From NCBI GenBank assembly GCA_018432235.1, contig JAHDLO010000001.1, positions 62,001 to 126,000 on the forward strand: DNA of 64,000 bases. Reading direction: 5' to 3'. The notes under the pieces are model-generated. The model saw only the letters and a program-made list of their open reading frames with translations, did not search any database and was not told the origin of the DNA. Positions 55,623 to 64,000 of the stretch are shown here, one piece after another (the stretch's first letter is position 1; each line of letters opens with the position of its first letter). The position numbers were made by a program, and so were the translations under genes. Source of the stretch: Clostridiaceae bacterium. GTDB taxonomy: Bacteria; Bacillota; Clostridia; Peptostreptococcales; Natronincolaceae.

Positions 55623-57119
55623 CTATATTCCCTGCAGCTGACTGCTCTTTTTATACCAGTCCTTCAAAGCCTCATACAGCTCTACATAAAGAGGATGCAG
55701 CCTTTTATAGGTCTTAACATTTTCTTCAATAGGACTTATGCTATTGACAACCTTTATCATAGCTCTACAGCCCTCTTCAACTGTTTTGTATCGTTTGGCA
55801 CCGACAGCCGCCAGTATCGCTGCCCCTAGTGCGCCTCCCTGATTGGTATTAATTTCTTGAATTTCCTGGGAAAAGATATCTGCTAATATCTGCTTCCATA
55901 AATTGCTTTTTGCACCGCCACCGATGACACGCACCTGCTTTACAGGAACCGCCATTGCTTCCAACAGCTTTAAGGAATCATAGAGACCAAACGTCACGCC
56001 CTCCAGCACTGCTCTTGTCATTTGCCCTCTGGTGGTGGTAGCCGTCATTCCCACAAAGCTGCCCTTTGCATCGGGGTCTGAATATGGCGTCCTTTCTCCC
56101 AGCAGATAGGGCAGAAAAATAAGCCTATTGCTTCCTGCCTTTGTATTTTCTGCTTCCTCCAGCAATGTTTCTAAATCAACATCTGGGTGTATCGTATCTG
56201 CCCACCATTTCAGGCAGCTGGCAGCCGACAGCATAACCCCCATGGAGTGGTATTCTCCGTTGGCGTGACAGAAGGCATGTAATCTGTTGCCTTCATCGAC
56301 TGCATAGGTCTCATGGGAAGCAAAGACAACCCCGGAGGTACCAAGTGCAACTGAAACAATGCCCTCTTCAACTGTTCCTGTGCCAATGGCTCCTGCTGCC
56401 TGATCACCTGCACCACCGACTACCAGGATTTCTCCCTCCAGTCCTAATTCCTGCTTTACCGCCTCTGTTACGATGCCTGTAACCTCGTAGGATTCATATA
56501 ATCTGGGAAGATGAGCTTCTGTTATCTCTAAAAAGACTAAAAGCTCCTTTGACCATCGCCTGTTCTTGACATCTAACAAGAGCATACCTGATGCATCCGA
56601 CATATCCGTTGCATATTCCCCCGTAAGCATCAGGCGAATGTAGTCCTTCGGCAAGAGGATATGCTTTATTTTAGCGAAAATCTCCGGCAAATGCTTTTTC
56701 ACCCATAGGATTTTCGGTGCAGTGAAGCCCGGCAGAGCCTTGTTGCCTGTAAGTCTGCTTAATTCCTCCTGTCCAAAAAATCCAGTGATTTCGTCGCATT
56801 CTGCCTGTGTTCGCTGATCACACCAAAGAATAGCCGGTGTCAATACCTCATTATCTGCGCCCAATGCCACCAAGCCATGCATTTGACCGCTGAAGCCTAT
56901 GGCCCGCACTTGATTTCGTGGAATATTGAGCTTATGTAATAGCTCCTTCATGGCCTCAAGGGTCCCTCGCCACCAATCTGCTGGGTCCTGCTGCGCCCAT
57001 TTCTCCTGAGGATAATAGACTGGATATTCCTTTGTTGCATCGCCTACGATTTCATTGTTATCATTTATTGCCAATATCTTTACGGAAGAGGTGCCTAAAT
57101 CGATACCTAAATAATACAT
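55623..57119 (-). CDS. xylB: Xylulokinase
   Basis: 498 aa FGGY kinase. N-terminal ATPase: YYLGIDLGTSSVKILAINDN, WAQQDPADWWRGTLEAMKEL, ILWCDQRTQAECDEITGFFG (substrate Asp region). C-terminal: IVSVALGTSGVVFAS, RVIGGGAKSNLWKQILADIF. It phosphorylates D-xylulose at O5 to feed the pentose phosphate pathway. Last gene of the xylose cluster, separated from xylR by 94 bp of AT repeats (TATATTACTTCTATATA twice). Confidence 0.95.
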   Translation of the reverse strand: MYYLGIDLGTSSVKILAINDNNEIVGDATKEYPVYYPQEKWAQQDPADWWRGTLEAMKELLHKLNIPRNQVRAIGFSGQMHGLVALGADNEVLTPAILWCDQRTQAECDEITGFFGQEELSRLTGNKALPGFTAPKILWVKKHLPEIFAKIKHILLPKDYIRLMLTGEYATDMSDASGMLLLDVKNRRWSKELLVFLEITEAHLPRLYESYEVTGIVTEAVKQELGLEGEILVVGGAGDQAAGAIGTGTVEEGIVSVALGTSGVVFASHETYAVDEGNRLHAFCHANGEYHSMGVMLSAASCLKWWADTIHPDVDLETLLEEAENTKAGSNRLIFLPYLLGERTPYSDPDAKGSFVGMTATTTRGQMTRAVLEGVTFGLYDSLKLLEAMAVPVKQVRVIGGGAKSNLWKQILADIFSQEIQEINTNQGGALGAAILAAVGAKRYKTVEEGCRAMIKVVNSISPIEENVKTYKRLHPLYVELYEALKDWYKKSSQLQGI

Positions 57120-57213
57120 AATAACCCTCCACCCATTATTTTTTTAATAAAGCCACTATCCATATAACATTTTCTATATATTACTTCTATATATTGCTTC
57201 ATATATATTACTT

Positions 57214-58392
57214 CTATATAATACTCTTTTCATAATTAAATAGCTCCTCGAAGGGCAGCAAGGCTGCTCCTATCAATGAACCCTTATCCTTTAGGGCTGA
57301 GAACACCACCTTAGTACCCTCATATTCAAAGAAGCTGCATTTCATATTATTTCTACCATTGAGCTGTGCCATCATTTCCTTCTCATATTTCCCCAGCTCA
57401 CCACCTATAATGACGAACTCAGGATTCAGAGCCAGTATAATATTCTCTATACCGATAAATAAGCAATCAATGTACTTTTCTACTGCTTCCTGAACCTTCG
57501 GCTGGCTTAAGCTGTCGGCACTAAAAATTTCATCCAGAGAAGCGGCTCTTTTACCCGTATACTCTCGGTAATATCTAAAAAGCGCTTTTTTTGAGGCATA
57601 GAGCTCCCAGCATCCGGTTCTGCCACAGTTACATTGTAGCGCCGCATCGGATATTCTCATGTGCCCAAACTCTCCGGCCTTTTTATTTGAGCTCTTGTAG
57701 ATATGCTGATCTATGATAATTCCCGTACCAACACCCTCGGTTATGGATACATAAACCACATTTCTCATATTTACGGTTCTTCCTATTTCTTTTTCTGCAT
57801 ATGCCGCTATATTTGCTTCATTTTCTATAAAAACCTTTAGCTCCAGGCTATCCTGAAATTCACGAAAATCAAAATCCCTCACGCCAATATTAGGGGCATT
57901 CTCTAACATCAGCCTATCCTCGTCAACCAATCCAGGTAGTGATATGCCCACACCGGAGACCTTCTCCTTAGCGATATTATTTCCCTCCAGCATATTCTCT
58001 ATGGCGACCTTGACAGCCTGCAGTATTTCTCTGAAGCTGAAGGCATCTTCATATACAAAGGAAGCTTCATCAATGATTGAATTATTCAGGTTGATTAGAA
58101 TTATCCTCACACGATCCGGCGAAATGTCTACACCTATAGAATATCTGGCATTTTCAACAAACTTCAGTATTATAGGCTTTCTCCCCCCTGTAGAATCGCC
58201 AACTCCGGCGGCTTCTACAAGCCCCTCCTCCATCAATTGGTTTATGTTGGTGGTAACGGTGGGAATACTGATTTTTAGAGCAATGGCTATATCCTGCTTA
58301 GTTATCTCGCCTTTTTGCTTGATGATATTAATAATGTTTGAACGATTCATTTCTTTAATTTGGTCCTGACTCAGGGTCTCTAGTTTTATCAT
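57214..58392 (-). CDS. xylR: ROK-family xylose repressor
   Basis: 392 aa. N-terminal winged helix-turn-helix: MNRSNIINIIKQKGEITKQD, IAIALKISIPTVTTNINQLM. ROK sugar-binding fold: SIGVDISPDRVRIILINL, VYVSITEGVGTGIIIDQHIY, then GHMRISDAALQCNCGRTGCWE with the ROK zinc motif C-x-C-G-x-x-G-C. It should release operator DNA when it binds xylose or glucose. Placed between xylA and xylB in the same direction, unlike the usual divergent xylR. Confidence 0.92.
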   Translation of the reverse strand: MIKLETLSQDQIKEMNRSNIINIIKQKGEITKQDIAIALKISIPTVTTNINQLMEEGLVEAAGVGDSTGGRKPIILKFVENARYSIGVDISPDRVRIILINLNNSIIDEASFVYEDAFSFREILQAVKVAIENMLEGNNIAKEKVSGVGISLPGLVDEDRLMLENAPNIGVRDFDFREFQDSLELKVFIENEANIAAYAEKEIGRTVNMRNVVYVSITEGVGTGIIIDQHIYKSSNKKAGEFGHMRISDAALQCNCGRTGCWELYASKKALFRYYREYTGKRAASLDEIFSADSLSQPKVQEAVEKYIDCLFIGIENIILALNPEFVIIGGELGKYEKEMMAQLNGRNNMKCSFFEYEGTKVVFSALKDKGSLIGAALLPFEELFNYEKSII

Positions 58393-58555
58393 GATTGAAG
58401 CTCCTTTATTTTACTGTAGTATCGCTATAGCTGATGCTATGACTCCGCACGTATTTCTTATACATTTTAATATTATCACACATAAGAAAATATAATCAAG
58501 CCAGTGGCTTTATACGTCTCCGTTAAACAACATCCATAGCCACTATTATTTTTCT

Positions 58556-59878
58556 CTATTCACATTTACCATAAATATATCGGTTTACAATATCCTCCAG
58601 CATTTCCTGACGTCCGGATTGAAGCTCTATTGTATCATGCTTCAGGGCATATTCCGCCAGCTCCTCGAGGTCTGTCGTGCCCTCTACAATTTTCTTACCA
58701 ATGCCTACCATGTAGCTGCTATATCTGCCGGCAACAAAATCCTCCAGCACCCCATCCGTCAGCAGTCTGTCTGCCACCAACAGCCCCTTTGCAAAGGTGT
58801 CCATCCCTACGATATAGGATATAAATAGGTCGTCAGGCTTGAAGGAGCCCCTTCTAACCTTAGCATCAAAGTTTAACCCCCCGGGGGCTATGCCGCCGTT
58901 TTTCAGAACCTCATACATGCATAGGGTAGCATCATAAATATTGGTGGGGAATTGATCTGTATCCCAGCCCAGCAGCATATCGCCCTGATTTGCATCTATA
59001 CTGCCCAGCATGCCGTTTACCCTTGCCAGCGCCAGCTCATGCTGGAAGGTATGGCCTGCTAATGTGGCATGGTTTGCCTCTATATTCAGCTTAAAATCCT
59101 GACTGAGGTTATATTTTCTCAAAAATCCCAGTACCGTCATGGTGTCAAAATCATATTGATGCTTTGTTGGCTCCTTTGGCTTTGGCTCTATTAGCAGCTG
59201 ACCCTTAAACCCGATTTTTTTTGCATAATCCCTCGCCATGCCCAGGAATCTGGCAAGATTGTCGTTTTCCAGAGCAATATCTGTGTTCAGCAAGGTTTCA
59301 TAGCCCTCACGACCACCCCAGAAGACATAGTTTTCTCCCCCAAGGCTTAGGGTAATCTCCATTGCCTTCTTTACCTGTGCGGCCGCAAAGGCAAAGACGT
59401 CGGCATTTGGTGAGGTGGCAGCACCATGCATAAATCGTGGATGACCAAAGGCGTTGGTGGTTCCCCAGAGGCATTTGATTCCGGTTTCCTTCATTTTCTC
59501 CTTTATTAGCGCCACGATTACGTCTAGATTTTCAAGCTTTTCTTGAAGAGAATCGCCCTCAGGCGCAATATCCAGGTCATGGAAGCAAAAGTATTCTATA
59601 CCCAGCTTCGTCATAAACTCAAAGGCGGCATCAACTCTTGCCCTTGACAGCGCCATACCCTTTAATTCATTGTAGCCCCTTTCCATGGTGGGCTGACCAA
59701 AGGGGTCTGTTCCATTCCCTGTCAATGTATGCCAATAGCTGAGGGCAAATCTGAGATGCTCCTTCATTTTCTTACCAGCCACCATGCGTTCTGCATCATA
59801 ATACTTAAATGCCAGAGGATTATTTGATTCAGCACCCTCATAGCTTATTTTGTTAATTTCCTGAAAGTACATTTTCAT
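58556..59878 (-). CDS. xylA: Xylose isomerase
   Basis: 440 aa, type II length. The start at 59878 (MKMYFQEIN) has GGAGGTTGG ahead; a GTG/ATG 21 codons earlier lies inside the permease gene. Visible metal and catalytic residues: [12 protein letters not shown] (catalytic His and Asp), [31 protein letters not shown] (metal Glu and Lys/His), [20 protein letters not shown] and GSIDANQGD. It converts D-xylose to D-xylulose with two Mg/Mn/Co ions. Overlaps the permease stop by 26 bp, so the two are translationally linked. Confidence 0.96.
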   Translation of the reverse strand: MKMYFQEINKISYEGAESNNPLAFKYYDAERMVAGKKMKEHLRFALSYWHTLTGNGTDPFGQPTMERGYNELKGMALSRARVDAAFEFMTKLGIEYFCFHDLDIAPEGDSLQEKLENLDVIVALIKEKMKETGIKCLWGTTNAFGHPRFMHGAATSPNADVFAFAAAQVKKAMEITLSLGGENYVFWGGREGYETLLNTDIALENDNLARFLGMARDYAKKIGFKGQLLIEPKPKEPTKHQYDFDTMTVLGFLRKYNLSQDFKLNIEANHATLAGHTFQHELALARVNGMLGSIDANQGDMLLGWDTDQFPTNIYDATLCMYEVLKNGGIAPGGLNFDAKVRRGSFKPDDLFISYIVGMDTFAKGLLVADRLLTDGVLEDFVAGRYSSYMVGIGKKIVEGTTDLEELAEYALKHDTIELQSGRQEMLEDIVNRYIYGKCE

Positions 59879-61079
59879 TTTTACCAACCTCCGTTTTATA
59901 GGATATTTTAGATTTAGCTTTTGATTTAGAGTAGACGTCAAAGGCCACAGCCATCAGCAGCACCAAGCCCTTTACGATCTTCTGCCAAAAGACATTGATC
60001 CCCATAATCGACATACCATTGTTGAGAATACCCATAATAAAGCCTCCGATGATGGCACCGGGAACGGTCCCTATTCCCCCTGAAGCCGATGCGCCTCCTA
60101 TAAAGCAGGCGGCGATGGCATCCAGCTCAAAGCCGTCTCCGGCTATTGGTGATGCAGAATTTAAGCGACCTGAAAAGACGATACCTGCTATGGCTGCCAA
60201 TAAACCCATATTGGCATAAATCATAAACAACAGCTTTTTGGTCTTTACTCCGGAAAGCTCAGCGGTTTTTGAGTTACCCCCCATAGCATAGATATGGCGA
60301 CCCACCACAGTCCTATTGGCAATAAAGGCGTATATCAATATCAGCACCAGTAGAATTATAATGATGTAAGGCAGACCATTTGCTCTTGCCAGCCATATAG
60401 TAAACAAATTTATGATGGTAAACATGATGGCTGATTGCATTACAAAGCCCCTGAAGGATATCACCTGAAAATTGTATTTTAGCTTATTCTGTCGATCCCT
60501 ATATTGCAGGACAACGTAAATTATAGCGCATATAAGGCCAATGACTATTGTTGTCATATGGAGCGAGCTGCCCTTGCCCCCTATAAAGTCCGGTATTGAT
60601 CCCGATGCAATGGTGACATAAAGACTTGGAAGTGCTATGGTTTCCCCCTTCAATATCAGGTTGTTGATGCCTCTGAATACCAGCATACCTGCCAGAGTTA
60701 CAATAAAGGAGGGAATTTTGACGTATGCAATCCAGTAGCCCTGCCACATCCCTACCAATACCCCAAGGGCGAGGGACAAGAAAATTGATAAAATAACCGG
60801 CAGGCCTAAAGTAATACTGAATAAAGCAGAGGAGGCCCCGATAAGGGCTACTATTGAACCCACCGAAAGATCAATGTTGCCGCCGGATAAAATACAAAAC
60901 ATCATTCCTATGGCTAGTATTAGAATATAGCTGTTTTGCAATATAAGACGGTGAACGTTGATTGGTTTAAGAAGGATGCCCTTTGTTAGTATCTGAAACA
61001 AAATCATTATGACAATCAACGCCACCAGCATTGCATATTGCCGCATATTTTTCCTTAAAATTACCTTGATATTTTCCAT
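59853..61079 (-). CDS. xylH: Sugar ABC transporter permease (XylH/GguB-like)
   Basis: 408 aa, about ten membrane helices. The EAA-like signature region of sugar permeases, [21 protein letters not shown], is present, then [20 protein letters not shown] (the conserved G-x-x-G-G loop), as in BPD_transp_2 family RbsC/XylH/GguB. It forms the membrane channel for pentose import with 61094-62653 and 62731-63816. The binding-protein partner looks ChvE-like, so GguB is an alternative name. Confidence 0.93.
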   Translation of the reverse strand: MENIKVILRKNMRQYAMLVALIVIMILFQILTKGILLKPINVHRLILQNSYILILAIGMMFCILSGGNIDLSVGSIVALIGASSALFSITLGLPVILSIFLSLALGVLVGMWQGYWIAYVKIPSFIVTLAGMLVFRGINNLILKGETIALPSLYVTIASGSIPDFIGGKGSSLHMTTIVIGLICAIIYVVLQYRDRQNKLKYNFQVISFRGFVMQSAIMFTIINLFTIWLARANGLPYIIIILLVLILIYAFIANRTVVGRHIYAMGGNSKTAELSGVKTKKLLFMIYANMGLLAAIAGIVFSGRLNSASPIAGDGFELDAIAACFIGGASASGGIGTVPGAIIGGFIMGILNNGMSIMGINVFWQKIVKGLVLLMAVAFDVYSKSKAKSKISYKTEVGKNENVLSGN

Positions 61080-61093
61080 CGTCCCAATCCCTC

Positions 61094-62653
61094 CTAACTC
61101 ATGCTACTTGCTGCTTTTTTTCTATCGGTGCTTTGAATAATACAACGCATAATACTTTCCTGACAGGCCTCTTCCTTTGGTAGTTCACCCACCAATTCGC
61201 CTTCATTCATAATGTAAATTCTGTCGCAAATGCCTAACAATTCAGGCAATTCCGAAGAAATGACGATAATGCTTTTCCCTTGGCTTGCCAGCTGGTTTAT
61301 GATGGTGTAGATTTCATATTTTGCACCTACATCGATGCCTCTGGTTGGTTCATCCAATATCAATAAATCTGGCTCAGAAAAAAGCCATTTTGCTATGATT
61401 ACTTTCTGCTGGTTTCCGCCTGAAAGATTTCCCGTGCTCTGGTATATGTCTGTGGCCTTAATTCTAAGCTTCTTACAAAATTCCTCTGCGACTTGAATTT
61501 CTTCATTTAGATTCACTACGCCATTGCTGCTTATCTTACCTAATTTGGATAAGGTTATATTCTTCCTTATATCATCACTAAGAATCAGCCCTGCATTTTT
61601 ACGGTCTTCAGTTAAATACGCAAGACCCTCATCTATTGCCTGACTTACATTGGCTACATACAGGCTCTCACCTGTCTTTAGCATTTTTCCTTCAATGCTC
61701 TTTCCATAGTAACGACCGAAGATGCTCATGGCCAGCTCTGTTCTGCCTGAACCCATTAGACCAGCTATTCCAACGATTTCCCCTTGTCGAACATTTAAGC
61801 TGATATTCTTAATCCTAACTCTTCCTTCGTCTAAAGGGTCATGTACTAACCAATTCTTAATTTCAAAAGCAACATCACCGATATTGGGCTCCCTCTTGGG
61901 ATATCTATCCTTCAGCTCTCTGCCAACCATTCCTTTAATAATCCTATCCTCTGTTATCTCATCCCTACCCTCAATAAGGGTTTCTATGGTTGCGCCATCC
62001 CGTATCACCGTTATCTCGTCGGCTATTTTAGTAACTTCATTCAATTTATGAGATATGATAATGCAGGTAATCCCTTGCTTTTCGTTAAGCTCCTTCAACA
62101 GCTCCAGCAGACTGTCAGAATCCTCATCATTTAAAGCTGCAGTAGGCTCATCCAGAATCAGCAGCCTTACATCCTTTGCCAGGGCCTTTGCGATTTCCAC
62201 CAGCTGCTGATGACCGACGCCAATATCCTTTACGAGGGCGTCGTGGTGAATATTTAATCCTACCCGTTTCATCAGCGCCATTGCCTTTACATTGGTATCA
62301 TACCAGTTGATCACACCTCTTTTATTACGCTCATTACCAAGAAATATATTTTCAGACACCGTCAAATAGGGGCTAAGGGCCAACTCCTGATGAATAATGA
62401 CAATTCCTTTTCCTTCGCTCTCTTTGATATCTTTAAATTGACAAAGCTCACCATCAAAAATGATTTCTCCTGAATATGTGCCAACTGGATAAATACCACT
62501 GAGCACCTTCATCAGGGTTGATTTTCCTGCGCCATTTTCTCCAACCAATGCATGTATCTGGCCCTTCTTTACCTGAAGATTCACATCATCCAGTGCCTTA
62601 ACTCCCGGAAATTCCTTCGTTATATTTTTCATTTCAAGAATATTAATTGTCAT
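61094..62653 (-). CDS. xylG: Sugar ABC transporter ATP-binding protein (XylG/GguA-like, two ATPase domains)
   Basis: 519 aa. ATG at 62653 has GGAGTAGGGG just upstream. The first ATPase has Walker [21 protein letters not shown], signature [13 protein letters not shown] and Walker [14 protein letters not shown]. The second has [35 protein letters not shown] and [19 protein letters not shown]. The degenerate second A-loop (GLMGSGRTE) is normal for this family. It powers sugar import with xylH and xylF. Confidence 0.95.
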   Translation of the reverse strand: MTINILEMKNITKEFPGVKALDDVNLQVKKGQIHALVGENGAGKSTLMKVLSGIYPVGTYSGEIIFDGELCQFKDIKESEGKGIVIIHQELALSPYLTVSENIFLGNERNKRGVINWYDTNVKAMALMKRVGLNIHHDALVKDIGVGHQQLVEIAKALAKDVRLLILDEPTAALNDEDSDSLLELLKELNEKQGITCIIISHKLNEVTKIADEITVIRDGATIETLIEGRDEITEDRIIKGMVGRELKDRYPKREPNIGDVAFEIKNWLVHDPLDEGRVRIKNISLNVRQGEIVGIAGLMGSGRTELAMSIFGRYYGKSIEGKMLKTGESLYVANVSQAIDEGLAYLTEDRKNAGLILSDDIRKNITLSKLGKISSNGVVNLNEEIQVAEEFCKKLRIKATDIYQSTGNLSGGNQQKVIIAKWLFSEPDLLILDEPTRGIDVGAKYEIYTIINQLASQGKSIIVISSELPELLGICDRIYIMNEGELVGELPKEEACQESIMRCIIQSTDRKKAASSMS

Positions 62654-62730
62654 ATCCCCTACTCCTTTTTTTAAATGATATGCTGTGATAGTAGCTATCA
62701 CAGCATATCAGTAAATTAACCCCTTCTAAA

Positions 62731-63816
62731 TTACCTGAATTGCTCGGCAGTATAGTAACCGGAATCAATTAATAATTTTTTGTAATTGTCTTTGTCTGCA
62801 AATACAGGCTCGCATAGGTAGGAAGGTACATCCTTAACGTTGTTATTATAGGTGCTGGTATCGTTTACAGGCACCTCAGTACCATTCATTATGGCAGCTA
62901 CCATTTCAACCACCTGGGCAGCTAGAGTTCTTGTATCCTTGAATATGGACATGGATTGCTCTCCGTCAATTAGCATTTTAACATTAGTAACATCACAGTC
63001 CTGACCTGTAAGGACTGGGAAGGGCTTGTCAGCTGAACCGTAGCCTGCAGCTCTTAAGGATGCTACAATACCTTGGGCTAAGCTGTCATTTGGTGATAGT
63101 ACAACATCTATTTTTTTATCTGCATAATTTGCTGTCAAAAGATTATCCATTCTTGCCTGTGCGCCTTCGGACTTCCAGCCCTGGATGGCAACCTGCTCCA
63201 TTTTTACCTGTCCGGAATTTACCACCAGCTTTCCATTGTCAATGTATGGCTGAAGAACATCCATAGCACCTTTGTTAAAGAAGAAGGCATTGTTGTCGTC
63301 CGGTGAACCACCGAATACCTCCAGGTTAAAGGGTCCCTTTCCACTGTTTAAGCCAAGGGCCTTAACAATGTAGTCCCCCTGAATCTTACCCACCAGGTAA
63401 TTATCGAAGGTTGCATAATAGTCGACATTAGGTGAATCTAAGATCAAACGGTCATATGCAATAATCTTAATATTTTCCTTGGCGGCATCTGCCAGAACAC
63501 CCTTTAGCGCAGTACCGTCGATAGAAGCGATTACAATAACCTTGCAGCCCTTTGTAATCATGTTTTCAACCTGTGTTACCTGCTGCTCCACCTTATTGTC
63601 TGCATATTCCAATATAACCTCAAAACCAGCTTCTTCAAGCATCTTTTTCATGTTGTCGCCGTCCTGATTCCAGCGCTGCAGCGATTTTGTCGGCATTGCC
63701 ACACCGATAAGCTTGCTATCCTTAGGTGTAGTGCCTGCCTGCTGTGTACAGCCGGTAAACGTTAACATTGAAACCAGCAAAATTAATACCAAAAGCCATG
63801 ATCCAAACCTTTTCAT
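62731..63816 (-). CDS. xylF: Sugar-binding lipoprotein (XylF/ChvE-like)
   Basis: 361 aa. Lipobox LLVSMLTFTGC (Cys23), mature periplasmic-binding-protein type I fold anchored outside the membrane. LIGVAMPTKSLQRWNQDGDN, then MITKGCKVIVIASIDGTALK, NIKIIAYDRLILDSPNVDYY and FPVLTGQDCDVTNVKMLIDG match ChvE/XylF/multiple-monosaccharide binding proteins. It likely binds xylose and perhaps other aldoses. First gene of the cluster; its promoter should lie in 63840-64000, where no clear -10/-35 pair or cre site was found. Confidence 0.93.
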   Translation of the reverse strand: MKRFGSWLLVLILLVSMLTFTGCTQQAGTTPKDSKLIGVAMPTKSLQRWNQDGDNMKKMLEEAGFEVILEYADNKVEQQVTQVENMITKGCKVIVIASIDGTALKGVLADAAKENIKIIAYDRLILDSPNVDYYATFDNYLVGKIQGDYIVKALGLNSGKGPFNLEVFGGSPDDNNAFFFNKGAMDVLQPYIDNGKLVVNSGQVKMEQVAIQGWKSEGAQARMDNLLTANYADKKIDVVLSPNDSLAQGIVASLRAAGYGSADKPFPVLTGQDCDVTNVKMLIDGEQSMSIFKDTRTLAAQVVEMVAAIMNGTEVPVNDTSTYNNNVKDVPSYLCEPVFADKDNYKKLLIDSGYYTAEQFR

Positions 63817-64000
63817 ACAATAGACCCCCTGTTTTCTTTTTTATTGAAGCGAGCCAATGCAAATGTCAGCCTGTACCGTTCCCAAGAGCCCCTTATTTAC
63901 CGGATCGGCATTGCGCACTGCCAATCCAATAATTCAAATTAGCCCTTATTCTCCCGATGATGACTCTAAGATAATTATAAAATATTTCCATTTCTTTTTC

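Noticed and set aside
57130..57215. AT-rich tandem TATATTACTTCTATATA upstream of xylB as an operator
   Set aside because: Simple AT repeat without dyad symmetry typical of ROK operators; its role cannot be supported.
63836..63870. cre (CcpA) site upstream of xylF
   Set aside because: TTGAAGCGAGCCAA is only weakly like the consensus and misses several key positions.
63900..64000. Minus-strand coding frame at the right edge
   Set aside because: About 35 codons open, no motif and no start context; could be the tail of a gene outside the window or chance.
1..64000. CRISPR arrays, tRNA and rRNA genes, riboswitches and T-boxes
   Set aside because: No regularly spaced identical repeats and no recognisable tRNA, rRNA or known leader structures were found by reading both strands.

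Overview
The window comes from a low-GC, endospore-forming Firmicute of the class Clostridia. The evidence is the spore-coat operon cotJA-cotJB-cotJC (49.5-50.6 kb), strong AGGAGG-type ribosome binding sites with frequent GTG and TTG starts, many small lipoproteins, a ROK-controlled xylose operon and typical clostridial genes (CPBP and PrsW proteases, a TGS-uridine-kinase-like nucleoside kinase). Genus cannot be fixed from the sequence alone. No rRNA, tRNA, CRISPR array or intact transposase gene was seen.

Region 1 (1-25 kb, all minus strand) is a dense one-way array of about 45 mostly small genes. They include six intact GNAT acetyltransferases, two 2H phosphoesterases, two SAM methyltransferases, a NUDIX hydrolase, an HD phosphohydrolase, DinB, RidA, DUF1801 and TmrB-like proteins, an M23 peptidase, and many short lipoproteins and membrane proteins. 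Several members are broken: a phosphoglycerate mutase stub (4.1 kb), a frameshifted gene (18.6 kb), a GNAT fragment (20.0 kb) and an M55 D-aminopeptidase split by a 156-bp MITE-like insertion (23.3 kb). It looks like an accessory chromosomal region with high gene turnover.

Region 2 (25-38 kb) is more housekeeping-like: an ArsR-fold regulator, glutaminase, nucleoside kinase, CBS protein, a receiver domain lacking its phosphoacceptor Asp, two signal peptidases I, a bacilliredoxin-like protein lacking its Cys, two more GNATs, a YceG-like membrane protein, a HAD phosphatase, PrsW protease, a flavodoxin-fold oxidoreductase, a thioesterase and an MFS exporter.

Region 3 (38-44 kb) has a small HTH/membrane-protein pair with a well defined promoter, then a lipoprotein flavin reductase (FMN-binding plus FAD-binding domains). 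Next to it are a membrane histidine kinase and a divergent OmpR-type response regulator. Tandem 10-bp repeats upstream of the reductase suggest that this two-component system controls it.

Region 4 (44.3-48.4 kb) is a minus-strand run of DUF4240 and immunity-like genes, at least three of them damaged, resembling an orphan immunity island of polymorphic toxin systems. It is followed by a CPBP protease between repeats, the cotJ operon, a TipAS-type MerR regulator between two long repeat copies, a lipoprotein, a cyclophilin and an RlmI-like methyltransferase.

Region 5 (55.6-63.8 kb) is a complete xylose utilisation cluster read right to left: sugar-binding lipoprotein, ATPase, permease, xylose isomerase, ROK repressor and xylulokinase. 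It imports pentose and delivers xylulose-5-phosphate.

Four dispersed repeat families (called A-D here) are scattered between genes. Some are MITE-like with terminal inverted repeats and some are REP-like palindromes; they are the main structural feature not explained by the genes.
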